Counted from the stretch's first letter, positions 18,520 to 27,402 are shown. The stretch is DNA of 64,000 nucleotides from CAVUPF01 sp963743285 (GCA_963743285.1 CAVUPF010000001.1:620001-684000); one strand, 5' to 3'. The notes: a model not told the origin generated them from the sequence alone. Translations and numbers: made by a program.

Positions 18520-20177
18520 ATGAGACCGATGACAGCCAAAGACTCGATCGCCGAGCTTCACCTTGCCATTGGCCAGGCGGCCCTCGCGCTGCGCGACGGC
18601 GAGCCGACCGAGCCGCAGCCCTCCCTCGACCGCCCGCCCAAGCCGCAGCTCGGCGACTACAGCTCCAATGCGGCGATGCTGCTCGCCGCCCCGCTCGGTG
18701 AGACCCCGCGCGCCGTCGCCGAGCGCCTCCGGGTCGAGCTGGGGCGCGAGCTCGGCGCCGCCGGCAGCGTCGAGCGGATCGAGGTGGCAGGGCCGGGGTT
18801 CGTCAACCTCTTCCTTTCCGACGCTTGGTACAGGCGCGCGATGGCCGGCCTGGGCGCCGCCGGCGAGCGGCTCGGCCCGGCCCCGACCGACTCGCCCGAG
18901 CGCATCCTGGTCGAGTTCGTCTCCGCCAACCCGACCGGGCCGCTGCACGTCGGCGGCGGCCGCCACGCCGCCTACGGGGACGCCCTGGTGCGACTGCTGG
19001 AGGCTGTCGGGCACGACGTGCGGCGCGAGTTCTACGTCAACGACGCGGGTGGCCAGGTGGAGCGTTTCGCCGACTCGATCGCCGCCCGGATGACCGCCGC
19101 CGAGCTGCCCGAGGACGGATACGAGGGCGCCTACGTGGCCGAGCTGGCCGAGCGCCTCGCCGCCGAGGGGGTCGACCCCGCCGATCGCGAGGCGCTGAGC
19201 CGGCGCGGGGTGCGAGCTGGTGCTGGAAGGCGTCCGCGCCACCCTGGAGCGCTTCGACGTCCGCTTCGACAGCTGGTTCTCCGAGCGCGACCTCTACGCG
19301 CGCGGCGAGGTCGACGCCGCCCTCGCCCAGCTCGGCGAGGGCGGCCACACCTACCGCAGCGAAGACGCCCTCTGGCTGCGCACCACCGAGTTCGGCGACG
19401 ACAAGGACCGGGTGCTGATCCGGGCCAGCGGCGAGCCGACCTACCTGGCCGCGGATGTCGCCTACCACTGGGACAAGCTGCGAGCGCGGCTTCGAGCGGC
19501 TGATCGACGTGCTCGGCGCCGACCACCACGGCTACGTCCCTCGCATCCGAGCCGCGCTCGCCGCGCTCGGCGCCGATCCCGATGCCTTCGAGGCGCTGAT
19601 CATGCGCTTGGTTCACATCGTCGACAACGGCGAGCGGGCCCAGATGTCGAAGCGAAGCGGCGACTTCGTCTCGCTCGATGAGCTGCTCGACGACATCGGC
19701 TCCGACGCCGTCCGCTGGTTCATGCTCTGGCGCAGCCACGACACGACGGTCGACCTCGACCTCGAGCTGGCCCGCCGCGAGTCGAGCGAGAACCCCGTCT
19801 ACTACGTCCAGTACGCGCACGCCCGCATCGCCAGCATCCTGCGCAAGGCGGGAGAGGCGGGGAGGCGGGCGACGGGTAAGGCGGCCGAGGGATCGGCGGA
19901 GGCGCCGCTTGAGCCGGCCGAGCGGGAGCTGATCAAGCGCCTGCTCGAGTTCCCCGAGGAGGTCCGCGAATCCGCCGCGCGCCGCGCGCCGCACCGGATC
20001 TGCACGTACTCGATGGCCGTCGCCGCCGACTTCCACGCCTTCTATCGCGACTGCCAGGTCCTCGGCGCCGAGGGGGATGGGGTCGAACGCTCACGGCTCG
20101 CCCTCTGCCTCTACGCGAAGCGCACGATCGCCGCAGCCCTGGGTCTGCTCGGGATCTCCGCTCCCGAGCGGATGTGA
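18520..20177 (+). pseudogene. argS: Arginyl-tRNA synthetase, two frameshifts
   Basis: Class I synthetase that charges tRNA-Arg. Three consecutive frames give a complete protein: the Add-1/catalytic part with ILVEFVSANPTGPLHVGGGRH (HIGH box HVGG) up to about 19200; a second frame with LEGVRATLERFDVRFDSWFSE to about 19480; and a third with RLIDVLGADHHGYVPR, QMSKRSGDFV (KMSKS-like) and the anticodon-binding domain to 20177. At 19205-19208 a run of four G would restore the frame if read as three. The second break near 19483 also behaves as one extra base. Because argS should be essential and no second copy is in view, base-calling error is likelier than true decay. Confidence 0.9.
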
Positions 20178-20815
20178 TGCTCCGTCGCCGTGGCAGGCCT
20201 GCGGTGCTTGCGGAGATCTCCTCCCCGGTGCCGGGTGGGGCGCGGCGGGGAGCGTTGCGGCGCGGCGATCTCGAGGCGCTCGGGGCCCTGCTGGACAAGC
20301 TCGGGGAGTGCCGGTCGGTGCTTCTCACCGGCGGTGCGGATAGCAAGGTGGGGGCCTCCCTCGGCCTCGCCACCGCCGCCGCCGCGGCCGGCAGGCGAAC
20401 GGCGCTTCTGGAGTGCGATCTCGGCAGCCCGACACTCGCCGCGGCGCTGGGGCTGGCGAGCGCCCCCGGGCTGGGCGAGTACCTGCGCCGGGAGGCGAGC
20501 GCCCAGCAGATCCTCCAGTCGGCCGTCCTCGCCGGGCCGGCGTCAAGCGGCGCGAGCGCGCCGCTGGTCTGTGTGGTGGCCGGGGCGCCGAGCGCCGACG
20601 GCGCGACCCTGCTTGCCTCTGAGAGCTTCCGTCACGCGACCGCGAAGCTATCCGCCGCCTACGAGCTGCTTGTCCTCGACGGGCCTCCCGGCGGTGAGGA
20701 GGGAGCGCTGAGAGCCGCTGCGGCCCAGGCCGACGCCACGCTTGCTTGCCTGGCTCCCAGGGAGGCCTTCGCGCGGCTCCCGGTGGCGGTCAGCGGGCTG
20801 ATTCAGAGGTCGTAG
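20174..20815 (+). CDS. MinD/CpsD-like P-loop protein, odd Walker A
   Basis: Protein of 213 residues overlapping the argS stop (GTGATG). The layout resembles chain-length-control or ParA-type ATPases: SVLLTGG..., then GLATAAAAAGRRTALLECDLGSPTLAAALGL, LGEYLRREAS, and YELLVLDGPPGGEEGAL as Walker B. The Walker A position reads TGGADSKVGASLG, which lacks the canonical GK[ST] and may not bind ATP normally. The order of motifs suggests a MinD/CpsD-type fold that has lost or altered catalysis. The gene converges with the ccmH gene with a 13 bp overlap. Function unknown. Confidence 0.6.
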   Translation: MMLRRRGRPAVLAEISSPVPGGARRGALRRGDLEALGALLDKLGECRSVLLTGGADSKVGASLGLATAAAAAGRRTALLECDLGSPTLAAALGLASAPGLGEYLRREASAQQILQSAVLAGPASSGASAPLVCVVAGAPSADGATLLASESFRHATAKLSAAYELLVLDGPPGGEEGALRAAAAQADATLACLAPREAFARLPVAVSGLIQRS

Positions 20816-21276
20816 CGGGCGAGATCGGCGTCGAGGCGCTCGGCGTCCTCGCCGCTCGGCCCGCGCGGCGTCGGAGGATCGGAGCCCGGCGGCCCAGCTT
20901 GGCGGCGCCAGCGCAGCACACCGAACGCCAGCGCCGCCGCGGCGACCGCGAAGCCGATCACCGGCACGAGATAGGCGGAGAGGTTGAAGCCCGAGGCCTT
21001 CGGCAGCGCCAGCACTTCCGGGCCGTACTGGGCGACCAGCGTGTCCTTGATCTGCGCCCTCGTCTTCCCCCTGGCGATCAGCCCTGCGACGAATGCCTTC
21101 TCGCGTTCGGCCTGCGGCGAGTCGGCCAGCTCGAGCAGCGTGCCGCAGATCGGGCACATCACTTCGCCCTCGATGTCGTTCAGCGAGACCCTGGGCTGGG
21201 CGGCGGATGTCAGCGCCGGCAGCGCCATCAGCGCCGCCAGCGCCGCCAGCAGGACCGCCGCCGCCCGCGTCTTCAC
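20803..21276 (-). CDS. ccmH: Cytochrome c maturation protein CcmH
   Basis: Membrane-anchored thiol-disulfide protein that keeps apocytochrome c cysteines reduced for haem ligation. It has a signal or anchor helix (AAAVLLAALAALMALPALTSAA), then IEGEVMCPICGTLLELADSPQAEREKAFVAGLIARGKTRAQIKDTLVAQYGPEVLALP, which contains the redox CxxC, and a C-terminal helix (LSAYLVPVIGFAVAAAALAFGVL). The GTG start at 21276 overlaps the stop of the upstream thioredoxin gene (GTGA). About 157 residues is normal. Confidence 0.93.
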   Translation of the reverse strand: MKTRAAAVLLAALAALMALPALTSAAQPRVSLNDIEGEVMCPICGTLLELADSPQAEREKAFVAGLIARGKTRAQIKDTLVAQYGPEVLALPKASGFNLSAYLVPVIGFAVAAAALAFGVLRWRRQAGPPGSDPPTPRGPSGEDAERLDADLARYDL

Positions 21277-21800
21277 GAGCGGGGACTGTCCGGCAACAGC
21301 GGCGTCACGTAGCGCTGCAGGTACGCCGCGCTGACCGGGCCCCTGTTCAAGAGGCGCAGCTTGCCCTGCGGGCCGACCAGGAAGTTTTCCGGGACGCCGG
21401 TGCTGCCGAATTCGTGGGCGCGCTGCCCGTCGCCATCGCGAAGCTGCGGGTAGGTGAGCCCATACTGGCGCACGAAGTTCTGGCCGTCGCCGCTGAGGTC
21501 GCGGGTGTCGATCCCGAGCACGGTGAAGCGGGGGCCGCCGTACTTGCGCTGAAAGTCCTCCAGGACCGGCGCCTCCTGCCGACATGGGATGCACCAAGAT
21601 GACCAGAAGTTGACCAGGACCCAGCGGCCGCGATAGTCGGCGAGCGAGCCAGACCCGGGGCCGAAGAGGCGGGGGAGGGGGCCGGCGGGTGCCGCTTGTC
21701 CGACGTTCACCCCGACCGATCCCTTGCTCAGCAGACCGTAGCCGAGCAGCCCGACAACGGCCACCACGGCGAGGAGGGCGATCAGTGGGCGGGCGCGCAC
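21273..21800 (-). CDS. Thioredoxin-like protein (CcmG/ResA/TlpA type)
   Basis: Membrane-tethered thioredoxin-fold protein of 175 residues. The N-terminal helix is LIALLAVVAVVGLLGYGLLS. The active site is NFWSSWCIPCRQEAPVLEDF (CxxC), followed by TVLGIDTRDLSGDGQNFVRQY and the cis-Pro segment STGVPENFLVGPQGKL. It should act outside the membrane as a disulfide reductase. Its coupling to ccmH by an overlapping GTGA supports a role in cytochrome c maturation. Other ccm genes would lie elsewhere. Confidence 0.92.
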   Translation of the reverse strand: MRARPLIALLAVVAVVGLLGYGLLSKGSVGVNVGQAAPAGPLPRLFGPGSGSLADYRGRWVLVNFWSSWCIPCRQEAPVLEDFQRKYGGPRFTVLGIDTRDLSGDGQNFVRQYGLTYPQLRDGDGQRAHEFGSTGVPENFLVGPQGKLRLLNRGPVSAAYLQRYVTPLLPDSPRS

Positions 21801-21930
21801 GAGCCGCGAAGATTAGATCCCGCCCGCTCCCGCCCGCCGCCCGCCGCCCCCAAATCAGCCCCGACGCCGACGTAGCGCGGTCGGGAGGGCGCGCGCTTCC
21901 AAGCACCTGAGGTCCCCGATCCACCGATCG

Positions 21931-22956
21931 ATGGCGCTGCCGGGGGATAATCGTCGCGTGCTCACCGTCGCCGTCACGGGCCCCACCGGGGAGATCGGCA
22001 GGCCGTTCATCGCGGCGCTGGAGCGGGCGCCAGAGGTGGAGCGGGTGATCGGGATGGCGCGGCGCCGCTTCGACCCCGCCGAGCATCACTGGGGGGACAA
22101 GGTGGAGTACCGGCGCGGGGACATCCTCGATCGCAAGTCCGTCGATCAGCTGGTGCAGGACGCCGACGTCGTCGTCCACCTCGCTTTCGTCATCGTCGCC
22201 GGCCGTGGTGAGAGCCGCGAGATCAACCTGACCGGCTCGCGCAACGTGTTCGAGGCCGCCGCCGCCGTCGGCGCCAAGCGTCTTGTCTACACCTCCTCGG
22301 TCGCCGCCTACGGCTTCCGTCGCGACCTGCCCGAGCTGCTGACCGAGGACCTGCCGGTGCGGGGGACCGCGCGCCATCCCTATTCCGCTCACAAGGCAGA
22401 GGTCGAGGCGGAGCTGAACGAGGCGCTTGCGGGCTCCGACACCGACGCCTACCTCTTTCGCCCTTGCATCGTCGCCGGGCCCGAAGCGACACTGCTCCTC
22501 GACCTCATCCCCCTGCTCGCGATCGGGCAGAGGCTCCCCGGCCCGCTGCGCTGGGCACTGGGCAAGGTGCCCGAGCTGCGACCGGTGCTGCCAGATCCCG
22601 GCGTGCCGTTCCAGCTGGTCCACCACGATGACGTTGCCGCGGCGCTGTGCGCGGCGGTGATCGGCGAGGGCGAGCCGGGCGTCTACAACCTCGCCGGGCC
22701 GGGCGAGCTGACGGTCTCCGACCTCGCCCACGCCCTGGGCTGGCACGCGGTGCCGGCGCCCCAGCTCGCGGTCGGCGCCGCCGCCGAGGCGGTCGCGCTG
22801 CTGCCGTTCTTGCCGGACGAGGCCGCCTGGATCGAGGCCGTTCGCCGCCCGGTGCTGATGGACACCTCCGGCGCCCGTAAGAAGCTGCACTGGATGCCCC
22901 ACCATGACGCCCTCCAGACCCTGCGAGAAACGGTCGCCGCGGTCAGGGCCCGCTGA
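21931..22956 (+). CDS. NAD-dependent epimerase/dehydratase family protein
   Basis: Extended short-chain dehydrogenase, about 341 residues. The nucleotide motif is VAVTGPTGEIGRPFIAAL, followed by GDILDRKSV and DADVVVHLAF, and the catalytic region YTSSVAAYGF...HPYSAHKAEVE with the YxxxK pair. FRPCIVAGPEATLLL and QLVHHDDVAAALCAAV follow. It probably acts on a nucleotide sugar or similar substrate. A GTG at 21958 is an alternative start closer to the Rossmann strand. It overlaps or nearly abuts the alpha/beta hydrolase frame downstream. Confidence 0.85.
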   Translation: MALPGDNRRVLTVAVTGPTGEIGRPFIAALERAPEVERVIGMARRRFDPAEHHWGDKVEYRRGDILDRKSVDQLVQDADVVVHLAFVIVAGRGESREINLTGSRNVFEAAAAVGAKRLVYTSSVAAYGFRRDLPELLTEDLPVRGTARHPYSAHKAEVEAELNEALAGSDTDAYLFRPCIVAGPEATLLLDLIPLLAIGQRLPGPLRWALGKVPELRPVLPDPGVPFQLVHHDDVAAALCAAVIGEGEPGVYNLAGPGELTVSDLAHALGWHAVPAPQLAVGAAAEAVALLPFLPDEAAWIEAVRRPVLMDTSGARKKLHWMPHHDALQTLRETVAAVRAR

Positions 22957-23041
22957 GGACAGGCGATCTGCATCGGCCACGGCGCCGACCGTGGCTTCCC
23001 CCGTCTTCGTTCGGGATGCCGATCGGGCGTACAGTTCTCAC

Positions 23042-23980
23042 GTGGCCGAGCAAGCGATGCCGTGCGAGGCGAGGACCGCGAACCTCCACGGGCACTCGCT
23101 GACCTACGCCGAGGCCGGCAGCGGGCCCGTCCTGCTGATGATTCACGGGATGGGGGGGACGTTTGAGACATGGGTGAAGGTGATCGAGCCGCTGGCCCGC
23201 AGCTATACCGTCATCGCCCCCGACCTCCCCGGCCACGGCCGCTCGGCGCCCGGCGGCGGCGATTACTCGCTCGGAGCGCTCGCCACCGTTCTCAGGGACC
23301 TGCTGCTGACCCTAGGCCACGATCGCGCCACGCTGGTCGGCCACTCCCTCGGTGGCGGTATCGCAATGCAGTTCTCCCACCAGTTCCCGGAGACCGTCGA
23401 GCGCCTCGTGCTGGTCTCCAGCGGCGGCCTCGGGTCGGAGGTCAGCTTCGTCCTTCGCGCCGCGGCGCTCCCCGGTGCCGATCTGTTCATCGCCGCGACC
23501 GCCGGGGCCGGCAGCCGGGTCGGCTCGGCGCTCGGCCGCGGCTTGGCGGCGGCCGGCCTTCGCCCCAGCGCCGACGTCGCCGAGCTTGCGCGCGGATACG
23601 CCTCGCTGTCTGACCCCGCGCGGCGCAAGGCATTCCTCGCGACCCTGCGCTCGGTGGTCGGCACCCACGGCCAGCGCGTCGATGCCGAGGACCGTCTTTA
23701 CCTTGCCGAGTCGTTGCCGGTGCTGATCGTCTGGGGCGAGGGCGATCCGATCATTCCCGCCAGCCACGGCCGCCGCGCCCACGAGGCGATCGGCGGCAGC
23801 CGGCTGGTGGTCTTCGACGGCGTCGGCCATCTTCCGCAGTTCGAGGCGCCGGAGCGCTTCATTGCCACGCTGGACAGCTTCCTGGCCGAGACCGAGCCCT
23901 CGCGATTTGACTCCGAGGAGTGGCGGGACCGACTTCGGGTCGGGACGCCTCCCCTGGGCTCCTCGGCTGAGTCGAGATAG
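23042..23980 (+). CDS. Alpha/beta hydrolase
   Basis: Hydrolase of about 312 residues. The oxyanion-hole region is LLMIHGMGGTFETW, the strand after it APDLPGHGRSAP, the nucleophile elbow LVGHSLGGGIAMQF (Ser), the acid near VLIVWGEGDPIIPA and the catalytic His in FDGVGHLPQFEAPERF. I prefer the GTG at 23042 or the ATG at 23057, because residues upstream do not match the fold. It lies just downstream of the epimerase gene. Esterase, haloperoxidase-like or lyase activities are all possible. Confidence 0.88.
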   Translation: MAEQAMPCEARTANLHGHSLTYAEAGSGPVLLMIHGMGGTFETWVKVIEPLARSYTVIAPDLPGHGRSAPGGGDYSLGALATVLRDLLLTLGHDRATLVGHSLGGGIAMQFSHQFPETVERLVLVSSGGLGSEVSFVLRAAALPGADLFIAATAGAGSRVGSALGRGLAAAGLRPSADVAELARGYASLSDPARRKAFLATLRSVVGTHGQRVDAEDRLYLAESLPVLIVWGEGDPIIPASHGRRAHEAIGGSRLVVFDGVGHLPQFEAPERFIATLDSFLAETEPSRFDSEEWRDRLRVGTPPLGSSAESR

Positions 23981-24140
23981 TCGGCTTCCGCGGCCCTCCT
24001 GGTGGGTGGATTGCCGGGAGGCGATCAGCGTCCTGAGGTCGTCCCGCCAGCCGCGCCGTAATCTTCAGGCGCTCCGCCGGCGCGGGAGGGCGGATACCCG
24101 AAGCCGATCAGATCCCGTCGCGGTGCTGCTCTCTCGGTCT

Positions 24141-24159
24141 CGCAACGAATATCGTTGCG
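24141..24159. promoter_or_regulatory. Palindromic operator of the Xre/RES module
   Basis: Perfect dyad CGCAACGA-ATA-TCGTTGCG, 16 bp before the antitoxin ATG. Type II antitoxins with an HTH domain usually repress their own operon through such sites, so this is the probable autoregulation operator; the sequence TAAACT just after it could be the -10 box. Confidence 0.65.
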
Positions 24160-24174
24160 CTAAACTGGGGCTCG

Positions 24175-24507
24175 ATGCCGGTTGCGACCGCAGAGAAGAT
24201 CACCGCTTTGAGCCAAGACCTTGGCTCGCAGCGACGCCTAGCCGAGCTGCTGGGCGTCAGCCCGGCGCAGATCACCCGCTGGCGCCGTGGTGGCGGGATC
24301 GACCTCGCCAACGCCGAGCGGGTCGACCTTCTCGAGCTGGTCCTCGCAAGCCTCCTGCGCCTCTACCCGGCGCAGGCCGCCGAGCAGTGGCTACAGGGGC
24401 TCAATCCCCATCTTGGCGACCGCCGCCCGATCGACCTGGTTCGCACCGGCAGGGCACAGGAGCTGCTCGGTGCGATCGCGGCCGAGCGCTCCGGTGGCTA
24501 TGCGTGA
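24175..24507 (+). CDS. Xre/MbcA/ParS-type antitoxin
   Basis: Small protein of 110 residues with a helix-turn-helix (SQRRLAELLGVSPAQITRWRRGGG) and a C-terminal domain ending LNPHLGDRRPIDLVRTGRAQELLGAIAAE, which is the MbcA/ParS toxin-binding domain found in RES-type modules. Its stop overlaps the toxin start (GTGA). It should neutralise the RES toxin and, with it, bind the dyad just upstream. Confidence 0.85.
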   Translation: MPVATAEKITALSQDLGSQRRLAELLGVSPAQITRWRRGGGIDLANAERVDLLELVLASLLRLYPAQAAEQWLQGLNPHLGDRRPIDLVRTGRAQELLGAIAAERSGGYA

Positions 24508-25061
24508 GGCTCTGGCGGGCGCTGCCGCTCGATAGGGGCGGGCGGGCAGATGATCTCGGCGGTCCACTCTGGTTTCCCCGCGAGCAGCAGGGCGCCGGCA
24601 GGCATGACAACCCAGATCTCTACGGCTGCCTCTACGTCTCCGAGGAGCCGGTCTCGGCGGTGGCCGAGTTGCTTGCGCCGTTTCGGGGTACTGGCACCCT
24701 CTTACCCTCGATGCTCGTTCGCTTCGGCTTGCCGCTGGCGCTCGCATCGTTGGAATTGCCTGACGAGGAGACGGTCGTCGACCTCGACGATCCCCTCGCC
24801 TTGAGCTCCGAGAGCCTGCGTCCGTCGCAGGTCGCGACGCGCCGGCGCAGCGTCACCCAGGGCCAGGCCGCCGAGATCCACATCTCCCACCCCGAGGCGA
24901 TCGCGATCCGCTGGTGGTCGATCCTGGAGGCGAGTTGGATCAACTGGACGCTGTTCGAACGTGCCGCCGGAGCGTTTGAGCTGGAGAGGCTGGCGGAGCT
25001 GACGATCGACGCGCCGGTCGTGCTGGAGGCGGCCGACTTCCTCGGCCTATCGCCCGGCTGA
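24504..25061 (+). CDS. RES-domain toxin
   Basis: Protein of about 185 residues. It begins RLWRALPLDRGGRADDLGGPLWFPRE, has the substrate region NPDLYGCLYVSEEPVSAVAE typical of the RES fold (Arg-Glu-Ser family), and ends with ELTIDAPVVLEAADFLGLSPG. Characterised RES toxins degrade NAD+ or ADP-ribosylate targets. The GTG at 24504 overlaps the antitoxin stop. The central region is longer than in minimal RES proteins but the frame is intact. Confidence 0.85.
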   Translation: MRLWRALPLDRGGRADDLGGPLWFPREQQGAGRHDNPDLYGCLYVSEEPVSAVAELLAPFRGTGTLLPSMLVRFGLPLALASLELPDEETVVDLDDPLALSSESLRPSQVATRRRSVTQGQAAEIHISHPEAIAIRWWSILEASWINWTLFERAAGAFELERLAELTIDAPVVLEAADFLGLSPG

Positions 25062-25214
25062 GGGTCGCCAATGCTCTGGTCGGGTCTCGGTTCGCAAAGC
25101 CGGATCAAAGCCCGGCTGCGGTATCGCCAGGACGCCGCCCTCCGAACGGTCATTTTGGGGTCTTGCTGAACACGCGGGAAGGCGCCGGATTTCCTTTTGC
25201 GCGGCGGCTGGCGA

Positions 25215-25621
25215 TCAGGCGAGATGCAAGCACAACTCCTGATCCTTCTCCGACACGCTCACGGTGTAGGTGATCATGAGATCGGCGCGCCCCAAGAGAG
25301 CGTCGAGTGTGGCGACGAACAGCGGTTGAATCTCGAACTTTTGACGGATGGCACGCCGTTGACGAAGGCTTCGCAAGGCTTCTGCGCGTCCTGAGCCGAA
25401 GCAGAGCCCTCCACTTGGCCTACCTCCACGGGAGCAAGGTCTCCCGCTTGATAGCCGAGCAACTGCCCGTAGTCGATCGGGAGCACCGACTTGTCGGCAC
25501 CGGTGTCAACCAAGCCGACGATCGGGACATTCGGACCGCCGCGAGGCCTTTCAGGGTCAACCACAGATAGGGGCGGGGGTGGCCATCGGAGCCGCACCGA
25601 TATGGAGCCGTCGCGCTCCAC
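25215..25621 (-). pseudogene. Retropepsin-like aspartic protease, frameshifted
   Basis: The first frame carries IVGLVDTGADKSVLPIDYGQLLGY, the DTGA active-site motif of single-domain (dimeric) aspartic proteases, then VEVGQVEGSASAQDAQKPCEAFVNGVP. A shift at an AAAA run near 25353 leads to KFEIQPLFVATLDALLGRAD and a tail ending ELCLHLA at 25215. One missing A would join the two halves. The DUF5678-like gene immediately upstream on the same strand is a recurrent neighbour of this protease type in related actinobacteria (from memory). Role unknown. Confidence 0.7.
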
Positions 25622-25636
25622 GCGCGTTCCACCGCG

Positions 25637-25855
25637 TCAGGCGACGAAGTATCCGCCGTGGGAGCGAGACACGGGAACGATCACGTCGGTCGCTTTGACC
25701 TCGCGATGGCCGCGCAGCTTCTCCGCGCTGAGGTCGCTGGCGATCACCTTCCCTGCGCGAAGAGCGACCCACTTGCCCAGGTAAGGCGTCAGGTCCTCCT
25801 TCGGCTCAAGCTCAGCCTGGCCTCGGCGCAGATCGTTTCGCTCTTCGACGGCCAT
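25637..25855 (-). CDS. DUF5678-like small protein
   Basis: Protein of 72 residues. The core LTPYLGKWVALRAGKVIASDLSAEKL followed by HREVKATDVIVPVSRSHGGYFVA matches the DUF5678 pattern. It lies 15 bp upstream of the retropepsin gene and is probably co-transcribed with it. No function is known. Confidence 0.7.
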   Translation of the reverse strand: MAVEERNDLRRGQAELEPKEDLTPYLGKWVALRAGKVIASDLSAEKLRGHREVKATDVIVPVSRSHGGYFVA

Positions 25856-26181
25856 GAAGCTCCCATTCCGACGTCCAGATCAGCTTCCTCCCCGCACGGT
25901 AGCGATGCAACCCGAGACGCCGTGCGCGGCATAGGTTTCATAGGGCAGGGCCCATCCTCCTCCACGGCTCGTTCCCAAACCACTGGGAGTCCGATCAGCT
26001 GTCAACTCATCCCCGCCGCAAAAGCCCCAGTCCAGGGGCAGGGCTTTCGCCGGCCTTGACAATCGGCATTTGGCTCGCTAGGGCGAAGTCGGGGTTCTGC
26101 GGCTCGTGGCGCTTTAGCAACCGTTCGCCTCCGTTCTCGCCAGAGTTGTGTTCGGTATCCGTTTGGAGTTTTTGGCCGGCT
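25856..26181. other. Intergenic stretch, nothing recognised
   Basis: About 325 bp upstream of the DUF5678 gene and downstream of the PIN toxin gene. Short frames exist but none has recognisable motifs. It must contain the promoter of the DUF5678/protease pair; I cannot place it. Confidence 0.4.
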
Positions 26182-26694
26182 TCAGGTCCCGCTCGGCTCG
26201 GGCCGGGGGAGAACATCAAGCGCTCCCTCGCCTGGGAGCAGGGTGCCGATGGCGCCTCTCAGCAGGTTGAAGTGATCCTGATCGGCTGTGCACACGGCCT
26301 CTCCGGCCAGCCATGCGCTCGCTGCGATCTGGATATCTGTTACCCATGCGACTCGCCGCTCGGGCTTGGGACCGCGGGGGCGGCTCGCGCGGCCGTCGGT
26401 GGGCGGGGACGGATGTTTGGCACGTAGCCGACCAGCGAGCAGCGCCGCCTCCCAGGTCAACGGGAGCACCGCCAGCAGCCCGGAATCGAGTAGTTCGGTG
26501 AACCAGCCGTGTGCCGTGCGAAATCTCTGGTCTTCCTCCTTGCGCTGGAGCCCGAAGGCGATCTCCTGCACCGTCGGGGCACAGAGGAGCACCGGTTCAC
26601 TCGAGAGAGCCGCTTCGCTTGCTATCTCGAAGAGATGACTGCCTGGGTATAGGCCCGACGCGACCGAGGTATCCCAGACCGGCATCGACAGCAA
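26182..26694 (-). CDS. PIN-domain toxin (VapC-like)
   Basis: Protein of 170 residues. The first acidic residue is in MPVWDTSVASGLYPGSH, followed by LCAPTVQEIAFGLQR with the conserved Glu. The last part, VAWVTDIQIAASAWLAGEAVCTADQDHFNLL, carries the remaining acidic residues of the nuclease centre. Members cleave RNA, often tRNA. The gene lies 3 bp downstream of a small antitoxin gene. A probable start is the M at the beginning of MPVWDTS. Confidence 0.85.
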   Translation of the reverse strand: MLSMPVWDTSVASGLYPGSHLFEIASEAALSSEPVLLCAPTVQEIAFGLQRKEEDQRFRTAHGWFTELLDSGLLAVLPLTWEAALLAGRLRAKHPSPPTDGRASRPRGPKPERRVAWVTDIQIAASAWLAGEAVCTADQDHFNLLRGAIGTLLPGEGALDVLPRPEPSGT

Positions 26695-26697
26695 CCG

Positions 26698-27009
26698 CTA
26701 GCTTCGATCGACGAGGATCGCCTCGCGCAGCTCCTGCGGGGAGGGGAAAGCGTCGGGGCAGGGTCGGCTGGAGCCGACAACAGCGGCGCGGCGCTTGGCC
26801 ACCACCTTGCGAGCGTCCCGCTGGCGCTTCGCTGCCACAGCGCCGATCTGAGCCAGGTGAACGAGAGCCTCGTTCTCGCTCGTTCCCAGCTCGCGGGCCG
26901 TCCGCGACAGCTCGGCCTCAAGCGCCGCGGGAACCCGCAGGGTAGTCCGGCGGCCCTCACGGCGCGATGAGCCAACACGACTCGGTCGGCTTCCTTGCTG
27001 AGTCGCCAT
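26698..27009 (-). CDS. VapB-like antitoxin
   Basis: Protein of 103 residues. The segment RRTTLRVPAALEAELSRTARELGTSENEALVHLAQIG looks like a ribbon-helix-helix DNA-binding domain, and the basic and then acidic C-terminus (FPSPQELREAILVDRS) suits a toxin-wrapping tail. It precedes the PIN toxin by 3 bp on the same strand. A perfect palindrome lies 15 bp upstream of its start. Confidence 0.75.
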   Translation of the reverse strand: MATQQGSRPSRVGSSRREGRRTTLRVPAALEAELSRTARELGTSENEALVHLAQIGAVAAKRQRDARKVVAKRRAAVVGSSRPCPDAFPSPQELREAILVDRS

Positions 27010-27024
27010 CGACGAGCATGCTAG

Positions 27025-27041
27025 CGCATCAAGTTGATGCG
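27025..27041. promoter_or_regulatory. Palindrome upstream of the VapBC-like operon
   Basis: CGCATCAA-G-TTGATGCG, perfect 8-bp arms, 15 bp before the antitoxin start on the minus strand. Probable operator bound by the antitoxin or toxin-antitoxin complex. Confidence 0.65.
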
Positions 27042-27319
27042 ATCAGATCCCCGGCATCGGTTTCGTCATCTGAGACAGGAGCCAACAATCACGGACTCCG
27101 TGGAGCTTGGTCCGGCTCACAACGCCACGTTCGGGATCTGTTCGGAGTGGGTGGCTTCCGTTTGCAGCGTCACCCCGGAAATGGCTTGGGAATGGGGAAT
27201 TCCGCTGACGGCGACGTGAACTGGTATCTCGCACTTATCGGCATCCCGAACAGCACGCTGGCGCTCCACCAGCTGGCCTGAATTCTCTAGGATGGCTTTG
27301 GAATCACGAATTTCGCCGC

Positions 27320-27392
27320 GCGGACGTAGCTCAGCTGGTAGAGCGCGAGCTTCCCAAGCTCGAGGTCGCGGGTTCGAGACCCGTCGTCCGCT
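27320..27392 (+). tRNA. tRNA-Gly (anticodon CCC)
   Basis: Complete cloverleaf of 73 nt. The acceptor arm is GCGGACG/CGTCCGC, D-stem GCTC/GAGC, anticodon stem CGAGC/GCTCG with loop TTCCCAA, variable loop AGGTC, and T-arm GCGGG-TTCGAGA-CCCGT. CCA is not encoded. The anticodon CCC reads GGG. Its 3' half from the anticodon stem onward is repeated three times further right, marking this gene as the attachment site of integrative elements. Confidence 0.95.
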
Positions 27393-27400
27393 TCCCCGTT
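27347..27400 (+). repeat. Attachment-site core within tRNA-Gly
   Basis: The 54 bp from GAGCTTCCCAAGCTCG to CTTCCCCGTT recur at 29091-29144, 55351-55400 (one change) and 57064-57114. Starting at the anticodon arm and ending just past the tRNA is the classical layout of a tyrosine-recombinase attachment core. Confidence 0.85.
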
Positions 27401-27402
27401 CT

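Noticed and set aside
20803..22980. 725-codon open frame on the minus strand
   Set aside because: Only its last 157 codons (CcmH) are coding; the rest is the antisense shadow of the thioredoxin and epimerase genes in GC-rich DNA.
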